From Candidatus Soleaferrea massiliensis AP7 (GTDB taxonomy: Bacteria > Bacillota > Clostridia > Oscillospirales > Ruminococcaceae): a DNA stretch of 42,018 nucleotides. Shown here in pieces: positions 1-9,435 of the stretch; positions within the stretch are counted from its first letter, which is position 1; every line of letters starts with the position of its first letter. The notes under the pieces are model-generated. The model searched no databases, was not told where the DNA came from, and was given only the letters and a program-made list of their open reading frames with translations. The stretch is from contig NZ_CCYH01000040.1 in the NCBI RefSeq assembly GCF_000820765.1, positions 1 to 42,018 on the forward strand, written 5' to 3'. A program made the translations under genes and the position numbers.

Positions 1-32
1 TTTTTGTGAGTATTTTCCTTAAAATGTGTATT

Positions 33-2579
33 CTACGCAGAATGCGTTTGCTCCTGCTGGCGTTCCTTTAGCAACGCTTCCAACTCAGCCCGGTCAGTCG
101 TAATCATTTCCTGCTCCTCTTTGGAAGCTTTGATTACAACAGGAACTTTGTTATTGTTGGAGCAGACCAGCGCTTCACCCCGTTCAAACCGGGTAACAGA
201 ACGGATCTCTGTTTTTGTCAGCTTCAGCACTTCCTGCACATACTTGGCCTCATCCGGCTCCAGATTCAAAATAATCTTGTTCTTACTGTTATTGATGATT
301 GCACGTCCATACTTGCCGTCCTCAAGCCCAAAGAAGTCAGATAAATCCTGTGTCGCAGAGGCGGCTGCTCCTCCGAACCCTCTTATGGTTTTAAAGATGG
401 TTAGACAGAACTCTGCCGCCATCCGATTGGAACTGGCGCCAATCAGCTGCCATATTTCATCAATCATTATGGCTTTCTTTTTGGTACGGTCTGCCTTGAC
501 CGTATCCCAGACGTAATCCAATGCAATAAACATCCCGACCGGAAGTAATTTGCCTTTCAATTCTGAAAGGTCAAGCACGATATACTTATTACTGAGATCC
601 ACGTTTGTCTGCTGGTTGAAACTCTGGGCTGAGCCTGTCACGAATCGGCTGATGATAATGGCAATGCGCTTTGTCATCGGGTTCTCCAACAGTTCCTTGT
701 GAAGATCCCCGATAATCGGCATTTTCTTCATCTTTGGCGGAGATACGCTGCGATCTATATACAGTGAATCATTGTCATGAGTAATGCCGAACTTCGCATA
801 GGTCTGAATCAAAGCCTCGTCCAACATCTGCTCCTCCTCATTGGACATATCCGGTATCAAGAGTGAGAAGAAAGTCATCAGCTGCTGAATCTTACGAGCC
901 AGCATAGAATCCATTTCGCTGTAATCAATCTCATCTATCAATTCCATCTCCGGGGAGATGGTATGCCGGATCTCCATGATATTGATACAGTGCGGAGAAC
1001 CAGGGGCGATCTTAATGAACTCGCCGCCAATTTTCTTGCAGGCCCTGCGGAATTCATGTCCCTTGATTGGAGCCAGGATAAAACACTGGATTCCTCTCAT
1101 TCTCATGCGGAGCGCCAGAAGCTGCATGGTAAAGGTCTTACCTGCGCCGCTGGTACCTAAGAGGTTCAGGTTGGCGTTCTTGTTTTTCTTCGTATTGAAC
1201 AGATCCACGATACACAGTGAATTATTGTGCCGGTTAATACCGAGCAACACACCCGTATCGTCCGACATTTCAAAAGAAGTAAACATATAAGCAGATGCGG
1301 CGCCGCTGGTCAGCACATTCCGTCTCGACTTCTTTTCCAGTGATGGTTCAATCTTCAAAAACGGCATCACGGAGCGAAGTGCCGCTTCCTGCTGAAATCT
1401 ACAATCACTTACGTACATATCCATGGATTTTAACATATCCACGATCTGCTGCTTACGCCACATCAGTTCCTCATAGCCTTTGGCGGAAACTGTGATGAAC
1501 ACAGACATATAGAACAGATCCTCATTGTTATTGGCAATTCCGTTCTTGATAAAGTAGCCTGCCTGTATGGAATTGGTCAATTCCTCATAGTCGGTACTGG
1601 TATCCTGCATACTTTTCAGCTTTGTTCTGTTAAGTCGGATGCGCTGCGCCACCTTGTCAATGGTCTTGCTTCGGTTCTCACGCCTCAGCTGTATATCTAT
1701 GTCAATCCCGTCCCCGGCATTGATAAGGGCCGACATCCATCCTGCCCGCACCATACCCGGATAACCATTCCCTTTTATGAACAAGAAGGAATAATAAAGC
1801 CCATCCATCACGACATAGTTATAGTGGGTCAAGTCAATTCCACGCGGCGACAGAAAGTGCGCCATGCGAATCTGCGGGATAGGATCCACGCCAATGACCT
1901 TGTCTTTCGCCGCCATCGTATCCACGACCACACGGTTCACACGGGACGAAAACGGCTCATCCACACAGGACCGGCGGTTAAAAAACATATATAAAATCTC
2001 CGCAGTTGCCTCATCCGGGTCTTTCTGTTGGAGAATCGTATTCCCGCACTGCAGGAAATAAGCGCGGGCATTCTGCTCCGCTGTCTGCATCATGCCATAA
2101 ATCTGGGAAAAATCATCCCCATCCCCACGACGAATCTCTTCATACTGGAAAATCAAAAAGAAGCGCCTTGTAAGCGCTTCTCTACTTCCCACATCCTTAA
2201 TCAGGCGGATATAGCCTTCTCCAAGATGTCGGCATTCTTCACTTTCCTCTATTTCCAGTTCTTCATGGATCATGGCAATGTGTTTATCTGAGTCTGCCTT
2301 TCTTGTCATACTCTTAAACTGAAGCCGCATAGGAGAAATTTTCAACCAGCTGGCAAAAGACGATATGATATTAAATTGTTCTTCTCCGGAACGCAGCATA
2401 AAGTTAATCGGCTCAATTTCAAGAATCCGAATATATCTCCCATCGGTCGTTTCAATAATACCGTGCTGGAGACTTTTAACTGGAATGAAGTCCTGGACAA
2501 ACTCCAGCTTTTCCGGTTTTTTTGCCTTTTTTCTTTGCTTTGCCACCTTTTTTCTTTTTTCGGAGCTGTTTTGGATCAT
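33..2579 (-). CDS. VirB4/TraE-family conjugation ATPase
   Basis: Cytoplasmic ATPase that powers the mating-pair channel of Gram-positive conjugative elements. A Walker A box GTSGAGKT lies just past mid-protein and a Walker B IMIDEIWQL follows about 240 residues later; the N-terminal half is the usual VirB4 N domain after a Lys/Arg-rich start. The frame is open to 2672, but the ATG at 2579 (MIQNSSEKRKK) gives the family-like start and about 848 residues, so I prefer it. It overlaps the end of the PrgI gene by about 100 bases, which suggests translational coupling and is a common arrangement for the prgI-virB4 pair. The gene ends 32 bases from the window edge and seems complete. Confidence 0.92.
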   Translation of the reverse strand: MIQNSSEKRKKVAKQRKKAKKPEKLEFVQDFIPVKSLQHGIIETTDGRYIRILEIEPINFMLRSGEEQFNIISSFASWLKISPMRLQFKSMTRKADSDKHIAMIHEELEIEESEECRHLGEGYIRLIKDVGSREALTRRFFLIFQYEEIRRGDGDDFSQIYGMMQTAEQNARAYFLQCGNTILQQKDPDEATAEILYMFFNRRSCVDEPFSSRVNRVVVDTMAAKDKVIGVDPIPQIRMAHFLSPRGIDLTHYNYVVMDGLYYSFLFIKGNGYPGMVRAGWMSALINAGDGIDIDIQLRRENRSKTIDKVAQRIRLNRTKLKSMQDTSTDYEELTNSIQAGYFIKNGIANNNEDLFYMSVFITVSAKGYEELMWRKQQIVDMLKSMDMYVSDCRFQQEAALRSVMPFLKIEPSLEKKSRRNVLTSGAASAYMFTSFEMSDDTGVLLGINRHNNSLCIVDLFNTKKNKNANLNLLGTSGAGKTFTMQLLALRMRMRGIQCFILAPIKGHEFRRACKKIGGEFIKIAPGSPHCINIMEIRHTISPEMELIDEIDYSEMDSMLARKIQQLMTFFSLLIPDMSNEEEQMLDEALIQTYAKFGITHDNDSLYIDRSVSPPKMKKMPIIGDLHKELLENPMTKRIAIIISRFVTGSAQSFNQQTNVDLSNKYIVLDLSELKGKLLPVGMFIALDYVWDTVKADRTKKKAIMIDEIWQLIGASSNRMAAEFCLTIFKTIRGFGGAAASATQDLSDFFGLEDGKYGRAIINNSKNKIILNLEPDEAKYVQEVLKLTKTEIRSVTRFERGEALVCSNNNKVPVVIKASKEEQEMITTDRAELEALLKERQQEQTHSA

Positions 2580-2898
2580 ATCTGTATCCCACCCTTCTGT
2601 AATGTAGTTTTCTCCTGCTCGCAAAATATCGGATGATGTGTCCGATATACTGAAACAGCGAATCGCCGTCAATCCCCATCATGGAAAGAACCGCAAGAGG
2701 TAAAAGTGTAAGAGTCATGACAACAATGCGAATCGTTCCGGACATGGGAATCAGCATCAGTTCCGGATATCCCAAAATAATTAACAATATCCCTGTTTCT
2801 ACTGCATTTCTCGGCTCCAGCATTCCGCCAAAAATCTTGCCGGAATCTGTGTAATTTGCCGGTATAGCATAAATATTACTGTACTCTTTTTCATCCAA
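2476..2898 (-). CDS. PrgI-family conjugation membrane protein
   Basis: A 140-residue protein with the PrgI pattern: an N-terminal IPANY segment, a GG-rich turn, two adjacent membrane helices (about residues 35-75), and a very basic Lys/Gly tail (KKKKGGKAKKKGKK). PrgI proteins are VirB3-like inner-membrane parts of Gram-positive type IV secretion systems and are usually encoded directly before VirB4, as here. An AGGTGA ribosome site precedes the ATG. The basic tail is encoded by the stretch that overlaps virB4. It starts 6 bases after the upstream wall hydrolase gene ends, so the two are in one transcription unit. Confidence 0.85.
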   Translation of the reverse strand: MDEKEYSNIYAIPANYTDSGKIFGGMLEPRNAVETGILLIILGYPELMLIPMSGTIRIVVMTLTLLPLAVLSMMGIDGDSLFQYIGHIIRYFASRRKLHYRRVGYRYDPKQLRKKKKGGKAKKKGKKTGKAGVCPGLHSS

Positions 2899-2904
2899 GA
2901 TTTC

Positions 2905-4932
2905 TCACCTGCCTATCCTGTAAATTGTAGCTGTTGTCTTGTATCTGCCCAAACGTAATGCTTCATTATGATCCGGCACAAAAATATCCACACGATGGAT
3001 ATCATTCTCAATGCCGGAACCACCGCGATCTTCTACGGTATACATGGTTCCGTTTATCATAATCTGCGTGCCAAACGGATAATGGCTTGACATTGCAACC
3101 ATGCCACGAGCCACCTTTTTACCACTGGCAGTAATCCCGTCTGCGTTGCTTCCGCAGCATTTTGCACATGCACAGTAATGGGTAACATCTACTTCTAAAG
3201 TAGAAATCGGCGTTCCTGAAACCTCACCGGATACCGGCGCATCAAAATCCACATTAACAGGCCGGCGTAAAGAAAGCAATGATTCGTAACTGGGCGTATT
3301 CAGGATTACACCCTGTCCGCCGGAAGAATGCACCCACATCCGTTCTCCGCTCTCATCGTACCCGGCAAAAATCAGTACATGGTTCCATCCGTTTCCATCA
3401 GATTCTGCTAAAAATCCTAAATCACCGGGAAGCAGCTCACTTGCTGATACCCCAACGGTATTTGGATACTGTCCGGACGTACCTGCTCCGATATCTACAC
3501 CCACAGCTGTATTAAATACCCATGTGCTGAAGCCTGAACAATCAAGCCCATACGGGCGTATTGTGCCTGTTGTAGAAGACCCTGCAGCTGTTACCAGCCT
3601 TGGCGTATTCCATTCATCGTTCCAGCCGGGTGCCGACTTCCCACCCCAAAAATATGGAACCTTGCCCACAAGGGACAGGGCGGTGCTGAGGATATGCTTT
3701 CTTGTCGCATTACAATTCTGTCGGTTCACAAAATCAATCAGCTCGGCATCCGTTAGAGGAACCGTCTGTCCACTGCCTACAGAACCATACAGCGTCCGTT
3801 TTAACGCATTCGCCATGTTCTGAATTACCTCGCCATAAGTGAGGTTAAACTGATCATATTTTGCATTCAGGTCAATGCCAAACGCTTTGGAAATCACTGT
3901 ATTGTCAAACGGATGAATGGTACACTCCAGATATTTGATAATCTCAGTACCAGGGCTCAGGGTTTCCTGCCCGTTTGCCACATAATAACTTGCTGTGGTT
4001 GTGCCTGTAATCTTCCCACCGGAATAAACAGGGATATCCACCGCTACCTCTTTATAGGCATCCACCGTGACAGCCGTATCACTGCTATGTGCTTCATCCG
4101 GGAGATAGTAAGTTTTTGATGCTGTCTCATACCGGTATTGAGGTGTGCCGTTAATCGTACCTGTCTGCACCTTGTTTGTAATCACAGTGAGCGTTACTGA
4201 TTTATAGGTGTAATAGGAAACAGGAATGGTTATCTCTTTTTCCTTTTCTTCTGCTGTAACGGGAAACATATCTCCAGCACAGCCTCTGAGCTTTGATACC
4301 ATATCGTCCTTGCCAGTGTTTTGCTGTTGCATGGACGCTGAATAAGCCGCCAGTATGTAACAGACATCATATCCGGCGGAACTCTGTGCATAATTGACCA
4401 ACGCATCCATTGAAAGATCGTAATCATATCCACCGTCTGTAATCAACTTATCCGCATAGGCAAGCGATTGGTTATATCCTTCATCTACCACATCGGAAAC
4501 AGCACCTGACATCTCCGTATAGGCTGACATCAGAGTTGCGCCTTCCGCCGGCTGCGTACCATCCAGCCCAAAAATACTGTTTGATACAATCGTCGGCAGG
4601 GAAACAATCATGGTAATCAGGAACAACAGAAACAAACAGATACATATCAGTATCTTGAAAAGAGTATGGCGCATTGCCCATGCCGCAGACAGGATAGCGC
4701 CCCACGGACCACCAGCCGCAGTACCGGCAGCGATTTCTGCAGCTGCCTTTCCGCCCTCCACACTGGCTTTTACAGTAGCAGCGGCCACATTAGCTGTAGC
4801 CTCTGCACCCTTTACTGCCGTTTGCTTTGCTGCTTCCTGTCCTGCCTGCTTCGCCGCTTTTGCCATTTGTCCGGCGGCCTGTCCATAATTATCAGAGCCA
4901 TCACCGATTTGCTGTTTCTCTGGCTCAGCCAT
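2905..4932 (-). CDS. Conjugative NlpC/P60 and 3D-domain cell-wall hydrolase
   Basis: Membrane-anchored peptidoglycan hydrolase that would open the cell wall for the conjugation channel. In order: an Ala/Lys-rich cytoplasmic segment (about 1-90), one hydrophobic helix (about 93-117), a long extracellular spacer, an NlpC/P60 peptidase (about 415-560) with catalytic Cys in LDCSGF (~465) and His in WNHVLIF (~518), and a C-terminal 3D double-psi barrel (~580-675) with DITASGK-like DGITASGK and VEDRGG. The frame is open to a GTG at 4941, but that codon lies inside the AGGAGGTG ribosome site, so the ATG at 4932 is the start. It plays the part of CwlT/Orf14 in ICEBs1 and Tn916, although those carry a lysozyme-like domain instead of 3D. 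Confidence 0.9.
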   Translation of the reverse strand: MAEPEKQQIGDGSDNYGQAAGQMAKAAKQAGQEAAKQTAVKGAEATANVAAATVKASVEGGKAAAEIAAGTAAGGPWGAILSAAWAMRHTLFKILICICLFLLFLITMIVSLPTIVSNSIFGLDGTQPAEGATLMSAYTEMSGAVSDVVDEGYNQSLAYADKLITDGGYDYDLSMDALVNYAQSSAGYDVCYILAAYSASMQQQNTGKDDMVSKLRGCAGDMFPVTAEEKEKEITIPVSYYTYKSVTLTVITNKVQTGTINGTPQYRYETASKTYYLPDEAHSSDTAVTVDAYKEVAVDIPVYSGGKITGTTTASYYVANGQETLSPGTEIIKYLECTIHPFDNTVISKAFGIDLNAKYDQFNLTYGEVIQNMANALKRTLYGSVGSGQTVPLTDAELIDFVNRQNCNATRKHILSTALSLVGKVPYFWGGKSAPGWNDEWNTPRLVTAAGSSTTGTIRPYGLDCSGFSTWVFNTAVGVDIGAGTSGQYPNTVGVSASELLPGDLGFLAESDGNGWNHVLIFAGYDESGERMWVHSSGGQGVILNTPSYESLLSLRRPVNVDFDAPVSGEVSGTPISTLEVDVTHYCACAKCCGSNADGITASGKKVARGMVAMSSHYPFGTQIMINGTMYTVEDRGGSGIENDIHRVDIFVPDHNEALRLGRYKTTATIYRIGR

Positions 4933-4993
4933 GCAATCCACCTCCTTATATCAAGCTGCTGCAAGAGCAGCGTTATTTCAACATGAAAAATGC

Positions 4994-5030
4994 AAAACAG
5001 CCGAACCAGTATCTTTCTCTGATTCGGCTG
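4994..5030 (-). terminator. Intra-operon terminator-like hairpin
   Basis: Arms CAGCCGAA and TTCGGCTG (4998-5005 and 5023-5030) followed on the minus strand by TTTTGCATTTTT. It lies just after the stop of the VirB6 gene and before the hydrolase gene, so it may reduce but not abolish read-through. Confidence 0.65.
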
Positions 5031-5042
5031 CCTGCACTTATT

Positions 5043-7133
5043 TTACCGTTTCCGCCTTGGCGGCTTAATTTCCCCTTTGCTGCGGGGCTTTGGCTCTCCA
5101 AAGCGTGATGGCGTATTCTTATAACGAACAGTTTCCACAGATACTGTTCGTACACTGTCACCATCATAAACCGGTTTTCCATCCTGATAAACCGGTTTGC
5201 GTTCTACAGCGGCTTCGCCGCGAATAGCGAACCACTGCCCTCCGCGGGCATCTTCAAACACCTGATAGTCCCCTCGGGGAGCCGCATACTGAGATGTATC
5301 ATAGAACATGGTTCCCGATCCATTTTCATGGCGAACCTCAAAATGACCATCCATACGTCCGGATCCATCCACAGAGGATACCTGTTGTTCATATCCTGGC
5401 ATAAATGCCTGGAACTGTGCCTGGTTATATGCAAAAGCAGCCTCGCCCTGCTCAAATACAGGCGCTTCAGCGTGTTGCTGCATAGCGTACCAGTCTACAC
5501 CGTTTGCCGACTGCATAATCGTATGTGGTGCATCCGGCTCATCATAGTAAGCGCTGTTGTACCACATGGTATTGCCAGAATCGGAACTTGCTTCGATTAC
5601 GCCATCGCCAACCGTCCTGAGGGTCGTTCCTTCGGAAGCGTCTGGGAAAGTTGCTGCAACCTGTGCCGCTTCTGACGAACTTCCCATAAATGCCGGCGCA
5701 TCATAAAACGCACCTGCTCCGGCTCCGCTTGCCATCTGATACCACTGGCTTCCATCGGATGCTGTAACAACAGAATGCGGTGCATCCGGTTTCTCAAACT
5801 GTGATGCGTTATACATTTCAAGCGCTGTACTCTTTCCATCTGCGCCAATTGAAGTTGTACTGATCTGACCACCTGTAATCTGGGTATCTTTCAGCTGCTG
5901 ACCCTGCATCTGAGGCATATAGTTGCCAAGGCTTCTGTCTGCAATGTCACCGGCAATCGTTCCGGAAACACCGGGATTTCTTGAAGCTACAGAAGAAATG
6001 GAGTCACCTGTAAGCGTGGCACCGTTGCGTGCCGCCATGCCACCAAAGGCACGACCGACAAAACCGATGCTGCCGCCGGCACCCATACGGCTTCCGCCAT
6101 CCACAACCGCATCACGGACAAAGGAATTTGGCTTGAAACGTGATGCGAACCCGGAAGCAAATCCACTTGCAGCTGCACCCGTTCCGGTTGCAGTGCTTGT
6201 ACTATGGAACATACTGCCCGCATTTCTCACACCGCCTCCAACACCGCTGATCACCCTCGCTGCCATCATAAGCTCCATGCCCATACTGGAACCAGTCTGG
6301 GCTACATTCAGCCCCATGGCCGCCAGATAGGAGTCAAATTTCTGTGCCGTTTTTAAAAAAGCCAATGCACAGAACAGCCAGAGAAAAATGCTTCCCTGAC
6401 CTGTGGAAAGAGCACCGCCGTTTCCGATATACTGTCCCATGGAACTATTAAAGCCCCTGAGGAACCATACATTCATCACCAACAGCAAAAGCTGTGATCC
6501 CACCATACGGCACCAACTCTTGAAAACCGGCGCTGTTGTTTTGGAAGCACCCATGGAAAAAGCCAGAGGGGAGGTGTAACAGAGCACGCCAACCACAATA
6601 TAGCGTTCAACGGTTTCCAGTAACAGCTTAAAATAATTCCAGCCAAGAGCGATCTCTAAAATAATGAGAAGCAGCAGCCCTACCACTGATACGATGGCTA
6701 CAATGGTTGTCAAACCATTAGACAGTGCCTGTTCCACACCCGCAAAAGTAAAGTCCTCTGCCGACATGGTAATCTCCATCAAAGCCGTATATGGCGCTCG
6801 GGCGATATCCAGCACAATCATAAAAATCGGCTTTGCATAGCCGATCAATAGGGCAAAAATAGAACCTCTTGCCAAAAGCACCCACGGATTTTCTGCCTCC
6901 GTGATTGGTCCTCCAAAGACACGGAAAAGCTGCCATACCGTTACAAGGAACAGAATCGCCCATGCTGTGTATTGCATGACTGTAAATGCCTTAGACACAA
7001 ACGGAAAATATTCTTCCATCGCTGTCATATCTGTTCCCAGCGCCTGAAGGAACAGACCGGATACTGCATCCATCATTTGTGAAACAATGCTGCTGATCCA
7101 TGTCACGATTCCCTCAAAAATCCAATCAAGCAT
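5043..7133 (-). CDS. VirB6/TrbL-like polytopic conjugation protein with C-terminal triple repeat
   Basis: A 696-residue protein. The first ~300 residues hold several membrane helices, as in VirB6/TrbL proteins that line the secretion channel; a Gly/Ala/Ser-rich region follows (~300-400). The C-terminal part contains three related ~85-residue units, each ending in a P..H-x-V...DG-x-QWY-like core (SDGSQWYQM, ANGVDWYAM, ARGGQWFAI), and a basic Pro/Arg/Lys tail. The ATG at 7133 has GGAGGAGGTG upstream. It sits between the pilin-like gene and the wall hydrolase in one operon. Channel role is inferred from family and position; the job of the repeats is unknown. Confidence 0.85.
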   Translation of the reverse strand: MLDWIFEGIVTWISSIVSQMMDAVSGLFLQALGTDMTAMEEYFPFVSKAFTVMQYTAWAILFLVTVWQLFRVFGGPITEAENPWVLLARGSIFALLIGYAKPIFMIVLDIARAPYTALMEITMSAEDFTFAGVEQALSNGLTTIVAIVSVVGLLLLIILEIALGWNYFKLLLETVERYIVVGVLCYTSPLAFSMGASKTTAPVFKSWCRMVGSQLLLLVMNVWFLRGFNSSMGQYIGNGGALSTGQGSIFLWLFCALAFLKTAQKFDSYLAAMGLNVAQTGSSMGMELMMAARVISGVGGGVRNAGSMFHSTSTATGTGAAASGFASGFASRFKPNSFVRDAVVDGGSRMGAGGSIGFVGRAFGGMAARNGATLTGDSISSVASRNPGVSGTIAGDIADRSLGNYMPQMQGQQLKDTQITGGQISTTSIGADGKSTALEMYNASQFEKPDAPHSVVTASDGSQWYQMASGAGAGAFYDAPAFMGSSSEAAQVAATFPDASEGTTLRTVGDGVIEASSDSGNTMWYNSAYYDEPDAPHTIMQSANGVDWYAMQQHAEAPVFEQGEAAFAYNQAQFQAFMPGYEQQVSSVDGSGRMDGHFEVRHENGSGTMFYDTSQYAAPRGDYQVFEDARGGQWFAIRGEAAVERKPVYQDGKPVYDGDSVRTVSVETVRYKNTPSRFGEPKPRSKGEIKPPRRKR

Positions 7134-7170
7134 CTATCATCACCTCCTCCATCTGCTTTCTCTTTTTTGG

Positions 7171-7530
7171 TTATCCTGTGTAATTGCCACCAGCAATAAG
7201 GGGCTGCAGATAGGCGACGATGAACCCCAGGGAATTGAGGACAATCCACGTCACTACAATTCGTTTAAGCCATGACGTTGCCTCATCGACTGCGCGCTGG
7301 TTTCTGGAAATCATCCTGACAATCAATGCGATGGCCGCCGCTGTAACCGCCACAATCGTGCTGATTCCAACCAGCTGGCCGTAAACATCCTTCATGATTG
7401 TCGAAAAACGGTTCCAGATTGTGTCAGCCATAACAGGCTGCAGCGAAATAAGCATTGCAGACGCCATACTGACCAACGACCAGTAGGCGGTCTTCATACG
7501 CCCTCCGCCTCTTTTGATTTGTTTAACCAT
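7171..7530 (-). CDS. VirB2/TrbC-like small membrane protein (pilin candidate)
   Basis: About 119 residues with a signal-like N-terminus (basic start, hydrophobic ISLQPVMA ending near residue 35) followed by two hydrophobic helices separated by a short basic loop (RMISRNQRAVDEATSWLKR). This is the size and layout of VirB2/TrbC pilin-like proteins. Two starts are possible: ATG 7530 with AAGGAGG eight bases upstream (chosen) and ATG 7497 with GGAGG four bases upstream, which would give a shorter signal region. It is the first gene after the attenuated promoter at 7641-7669, so it leads the conjugation operon. Assignment rests on topology and context, not on a diagnostic motif. Confidence 0.6.
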   Translation of the reverse strand: MVKQIKRGGGRMKTAYWSLVSMASAMLISLQPVMADTIWNRFSTIMKDVYGQLVGISTIVAVTAAAIALIVRMISRNQRAVDEATSWLKRIVVTWIVLNSLGFIVAYLQPLIAGGNYTG

Positions 7531-7560
7531 GCCGAGTACCTCCTTTTTTGATTTTAGGCA

Positions 7561-7606
7561 ATAAAAAATGCCGCTTCTCAAAGCATTTCAGCTTTAGAAA
7601 CGGCAT
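7561..7606 (-). terminator. Leader terminator (putative attenuator) of the conjugation operon
   Basis: An 11-bp stem (7568-7578 with 7596-7606, one G-U in the RNA) extended by an inner AAAGC/GCTTT pair and followed on the minus strand by ATTTTTTAT. It sits between the promoter at 7641-7669 and the ribosome site of the first transfer gene, where a terminator would block the operon unless it is bypassed. Confidence 0.75.
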
Positions 7607-7618
7607 CTTTGTCTGCCC

Positions 7619-7669
7619 AATCCCAGTTTGGGATGATACAAGTATAGCACGGCTTTATTCCCCTGTCAT
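7619..7669 (-). promoter_or_regulatory. Near-consensus promoter of the conjugation operon with leader palindrome
   Basis: Minus strand: -35 ATGACA at 7664-7669, 17-base spacer, -10 TATACT at 7641-7646. The expected transcript start falls at the edge of a short palindrome ATCCCA/TGGGAT (7619-7633), which could be an operator or the first hairpin of the leader RNA. The terminator at 7561-7606 follows. Base matches are seen directly; activity is inferred. Confidence 0.7.
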
Positions 7670-7717
7670 CGGCAGAACTTATGCCATTTTTGTGCCAATT
7701 TATTCACCCTGAATTTG

Positions 7718-8350
7718 TCATTCCAAATGTTCAAAAAGCGTCAGAAGCTCCAGCCATACATCCACATCCTCACTTGGGGCTGACCACAGGCGAATGGAAA
7801 GAATGGAGATTGCCTGCTCACGAAGCCTGTAATAGTGCCTCTGTGACAAGTCCAGCCGAAACAGAATCTCCTCCAGTTTCAGCTTTTCCGGTGCCAGATA
7901 GGCCGTATAGATCAGCTGATACAACTTTTCGCCCCGTGTCGGCTCCTTGCGGAGAACTGCCATCGCTTCGTTAAACCGATCCAGTAGCAATCTTGACCTT
8001 GCCGCTGCCTCCAGACGGCTCTCCATCCGTTTGTTCCCAATAGCCATCTCCAGATCCAGCCTGTCCACCATTCGGTCAAAGCTTTCAAACGGGGCCTCCA
8101 ACTCCTGCAAAATCTCCTCTGGGTAACAACTAAACACCCAGACCATCTTCCGGTAATTCTTGAGGAGCATCTGGGTATTGTGATAAGCATTTCGCTTTTT
8201 CTCCTTTTGAGCAGCACGCACTTTCTCATCATCAATTTTTTGGTCTCCAAGAATCCCTCGCTTTGTAAGAAGGGAAATAAATGCGTCTGACTGCGCTAAT
8301 ATCCTGTTTTCCTGTTGTTCATACAACTTTTTTTCATCCTGCTTGCTCAT
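7718..8350 (-). CDS. ArpU/RinA-like transcriptional regulator
   Basis: A 210-residue, mostly charged and helical protein. The C-terminal part (YxxYLAPEKLKLEEILFRLD then LSQRHYYRLREQAI) has the sigma-region-4-like helix-turn-helix pattern seen in ArpU, RinA and related phage/ICE late-gene activators, ending in an LSIRLW-type segment. It starts at ATG 8350 with AAAGGAG upstream and overlaps the end of the DNA-binding protein gene by 17 bases. Its stop lies about 50 bases before the promoter of the transfer operon, so it is a good candidate to act there. Function is inferred from the HTH pattern and position. Confidence 0.6.
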   Translation of the reverse strand: MSKQDEKKLYEQQENRILAQSDAFISLLTKRGILGDQKIDDEKVRAAQKEKKRNAYHNTQMLLKNYRKMVWVFSCYPEEILQELEAPFESFDRMVDRLDLEMAIGNKRMESRLEAAARSRLLLDRFNEAMAVLRKEPTRGEKLYQLIYTAYLAPEKLKLEEILFRLDLSQRHYYRLREQAISILSIRLWSAPSEDVDVWLELLTLFEHLE

Positions 8351-9407
8351 ATGTAAAATACTCCTTTGCTATTTTCGTGATATCCACCGGCTCACATGGC
8401 CCGCGGATTTTACTCGTTTCTATCACTGCCTGTGTTATATACCCTTTACCTTGGCAGTCATATCCACAATTCTTACAATTCCTACACGGAGAAAGATACG
8501 CGCGTATTATAGGGTCTGAAAGTGCAACGCGATTTTCAGCGTTCTGTGTGTCTGCATCTGGCAGGTTGCTTCTGGTCAGTCTGCGGCTGTACCATGTGAT
8601 GAGCTTGTTCATATGCTCATGGTCTGAACCCGTTTTATGCGTATCTGCGCCATAAATGCGTATTTCATCAAGAATACGTTGTATTTCCTCCTGGTTTGGA
8701 ACTGAAACCTCTGATCCTGTCGGATACAATTTATTAAAAATGAGACAGCCATAGGAACCTGGAAGACGGTATAGAGCAAAGACATCCCCATACTTTTTCA
8801 TGAATCTCCATACTTTCGTCTTTTCCCAACCCCAACGCTGTCCCAAGGTTTCCAACGTGAGTAAGGCTCCGTATTTTCCATGCTGGATGACCGGAGCCAT
8901 AAAAGAAAACGCATTGTTCGGATCTTCATACACGGAATGGCACCAAAGATCCATCCAAGCGTCAGCTTCTTCAAAGATATATTGTTTTTCCGCAAGGCGT
9001 TCTGTGATATTGCGAGGAAGGCAGAGAAAACCATATCCATCCGTTGCATAAACAGCACCCTGCATACATTCTTCTCCGGAACATTTCACTACCCAGTCTG
9101 TTATCTGATAGGTCAGCTTTTTCGTATTAGAGTCAAGCGTATACTGTACATAACCTAAGCCAGACAGTGTCTGAAGCGCCTCCAGAGCTTTCTGACGGCT
9201 TTTTAGGCCGAGAATACTCTTTAGCCCTACAACGCCTCCTGACCACATTCCGGGGCTTACAGCGTTTATATGCCCGCAGTAGAGGGCTTGTCCCTTGCGA
9301 AATGCTGCACGGGATGCCAGACGCGCCCATGCACCCATAATCCCCTTTCCCTCAGGAAGATAATTTCTGGGCAGCTTTACCCACTGGTATTTCATCAAAC
9401 ATTTCAC
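8334..9407 (-). CDS. ICE DNA-binding/replication-like protein with C-terminal Cys cluster
   Basis: A 357-residue protein. The N-terminal part (WVKLPRNYLPEGKGIMGAWARLA then SRQKALEALQTLSGLGYV) resembles winged-helix DNA-binding domains of replication-initiation-like proteins; a second HTH-like part (LGQRWGWEKTKVWRFMKKYG) is near the middle. The C-terminus carries CRNCKNCGYDC, a likely metal-binding cluster. The start is GTG 9407 with GGAGG upstream; an ATG four codons later is less well spaced. It overlaps the next gene by 17 bases. I do not recognise a named family with confidence; replication or regulatory roles are both possible. Confidence 0.6.
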   Translation of the reverse strand: MKCLMKYQWVKLPRNYLPEGKGIMGAWARLASRAAFRKGQALYCGHINAVSPGMWSGGVVGLKSILGLKSRQKALEALQTLSGLGYVQYTLDSNTKKLTYQITDWVVKCSGEECMQGAVYATDGYGFLCLPRNITERLAEKQYIFEEADAWMDLWCHSVYEDPNNAFSFMAPVIQHGKYGALLTLETLGQRWGWEKTKVWRFMKKYGDVFALYRLPGSYGCLIFNKLYPTGSEVSVPNQEEIQRILDEIRIYGADTHKTGSDHEHMNKLITWYSRRLTRSNLPDADTQNAENRVALSDPIIRAYLSPCRNCKNCGYDCQGKGYITQAVIETSKIRGPCEPVDITKIAKEYFTYEQAG

Positions 9408-9435
9408 TTAGGTTCCCTCCTTTCATAATTATGGG

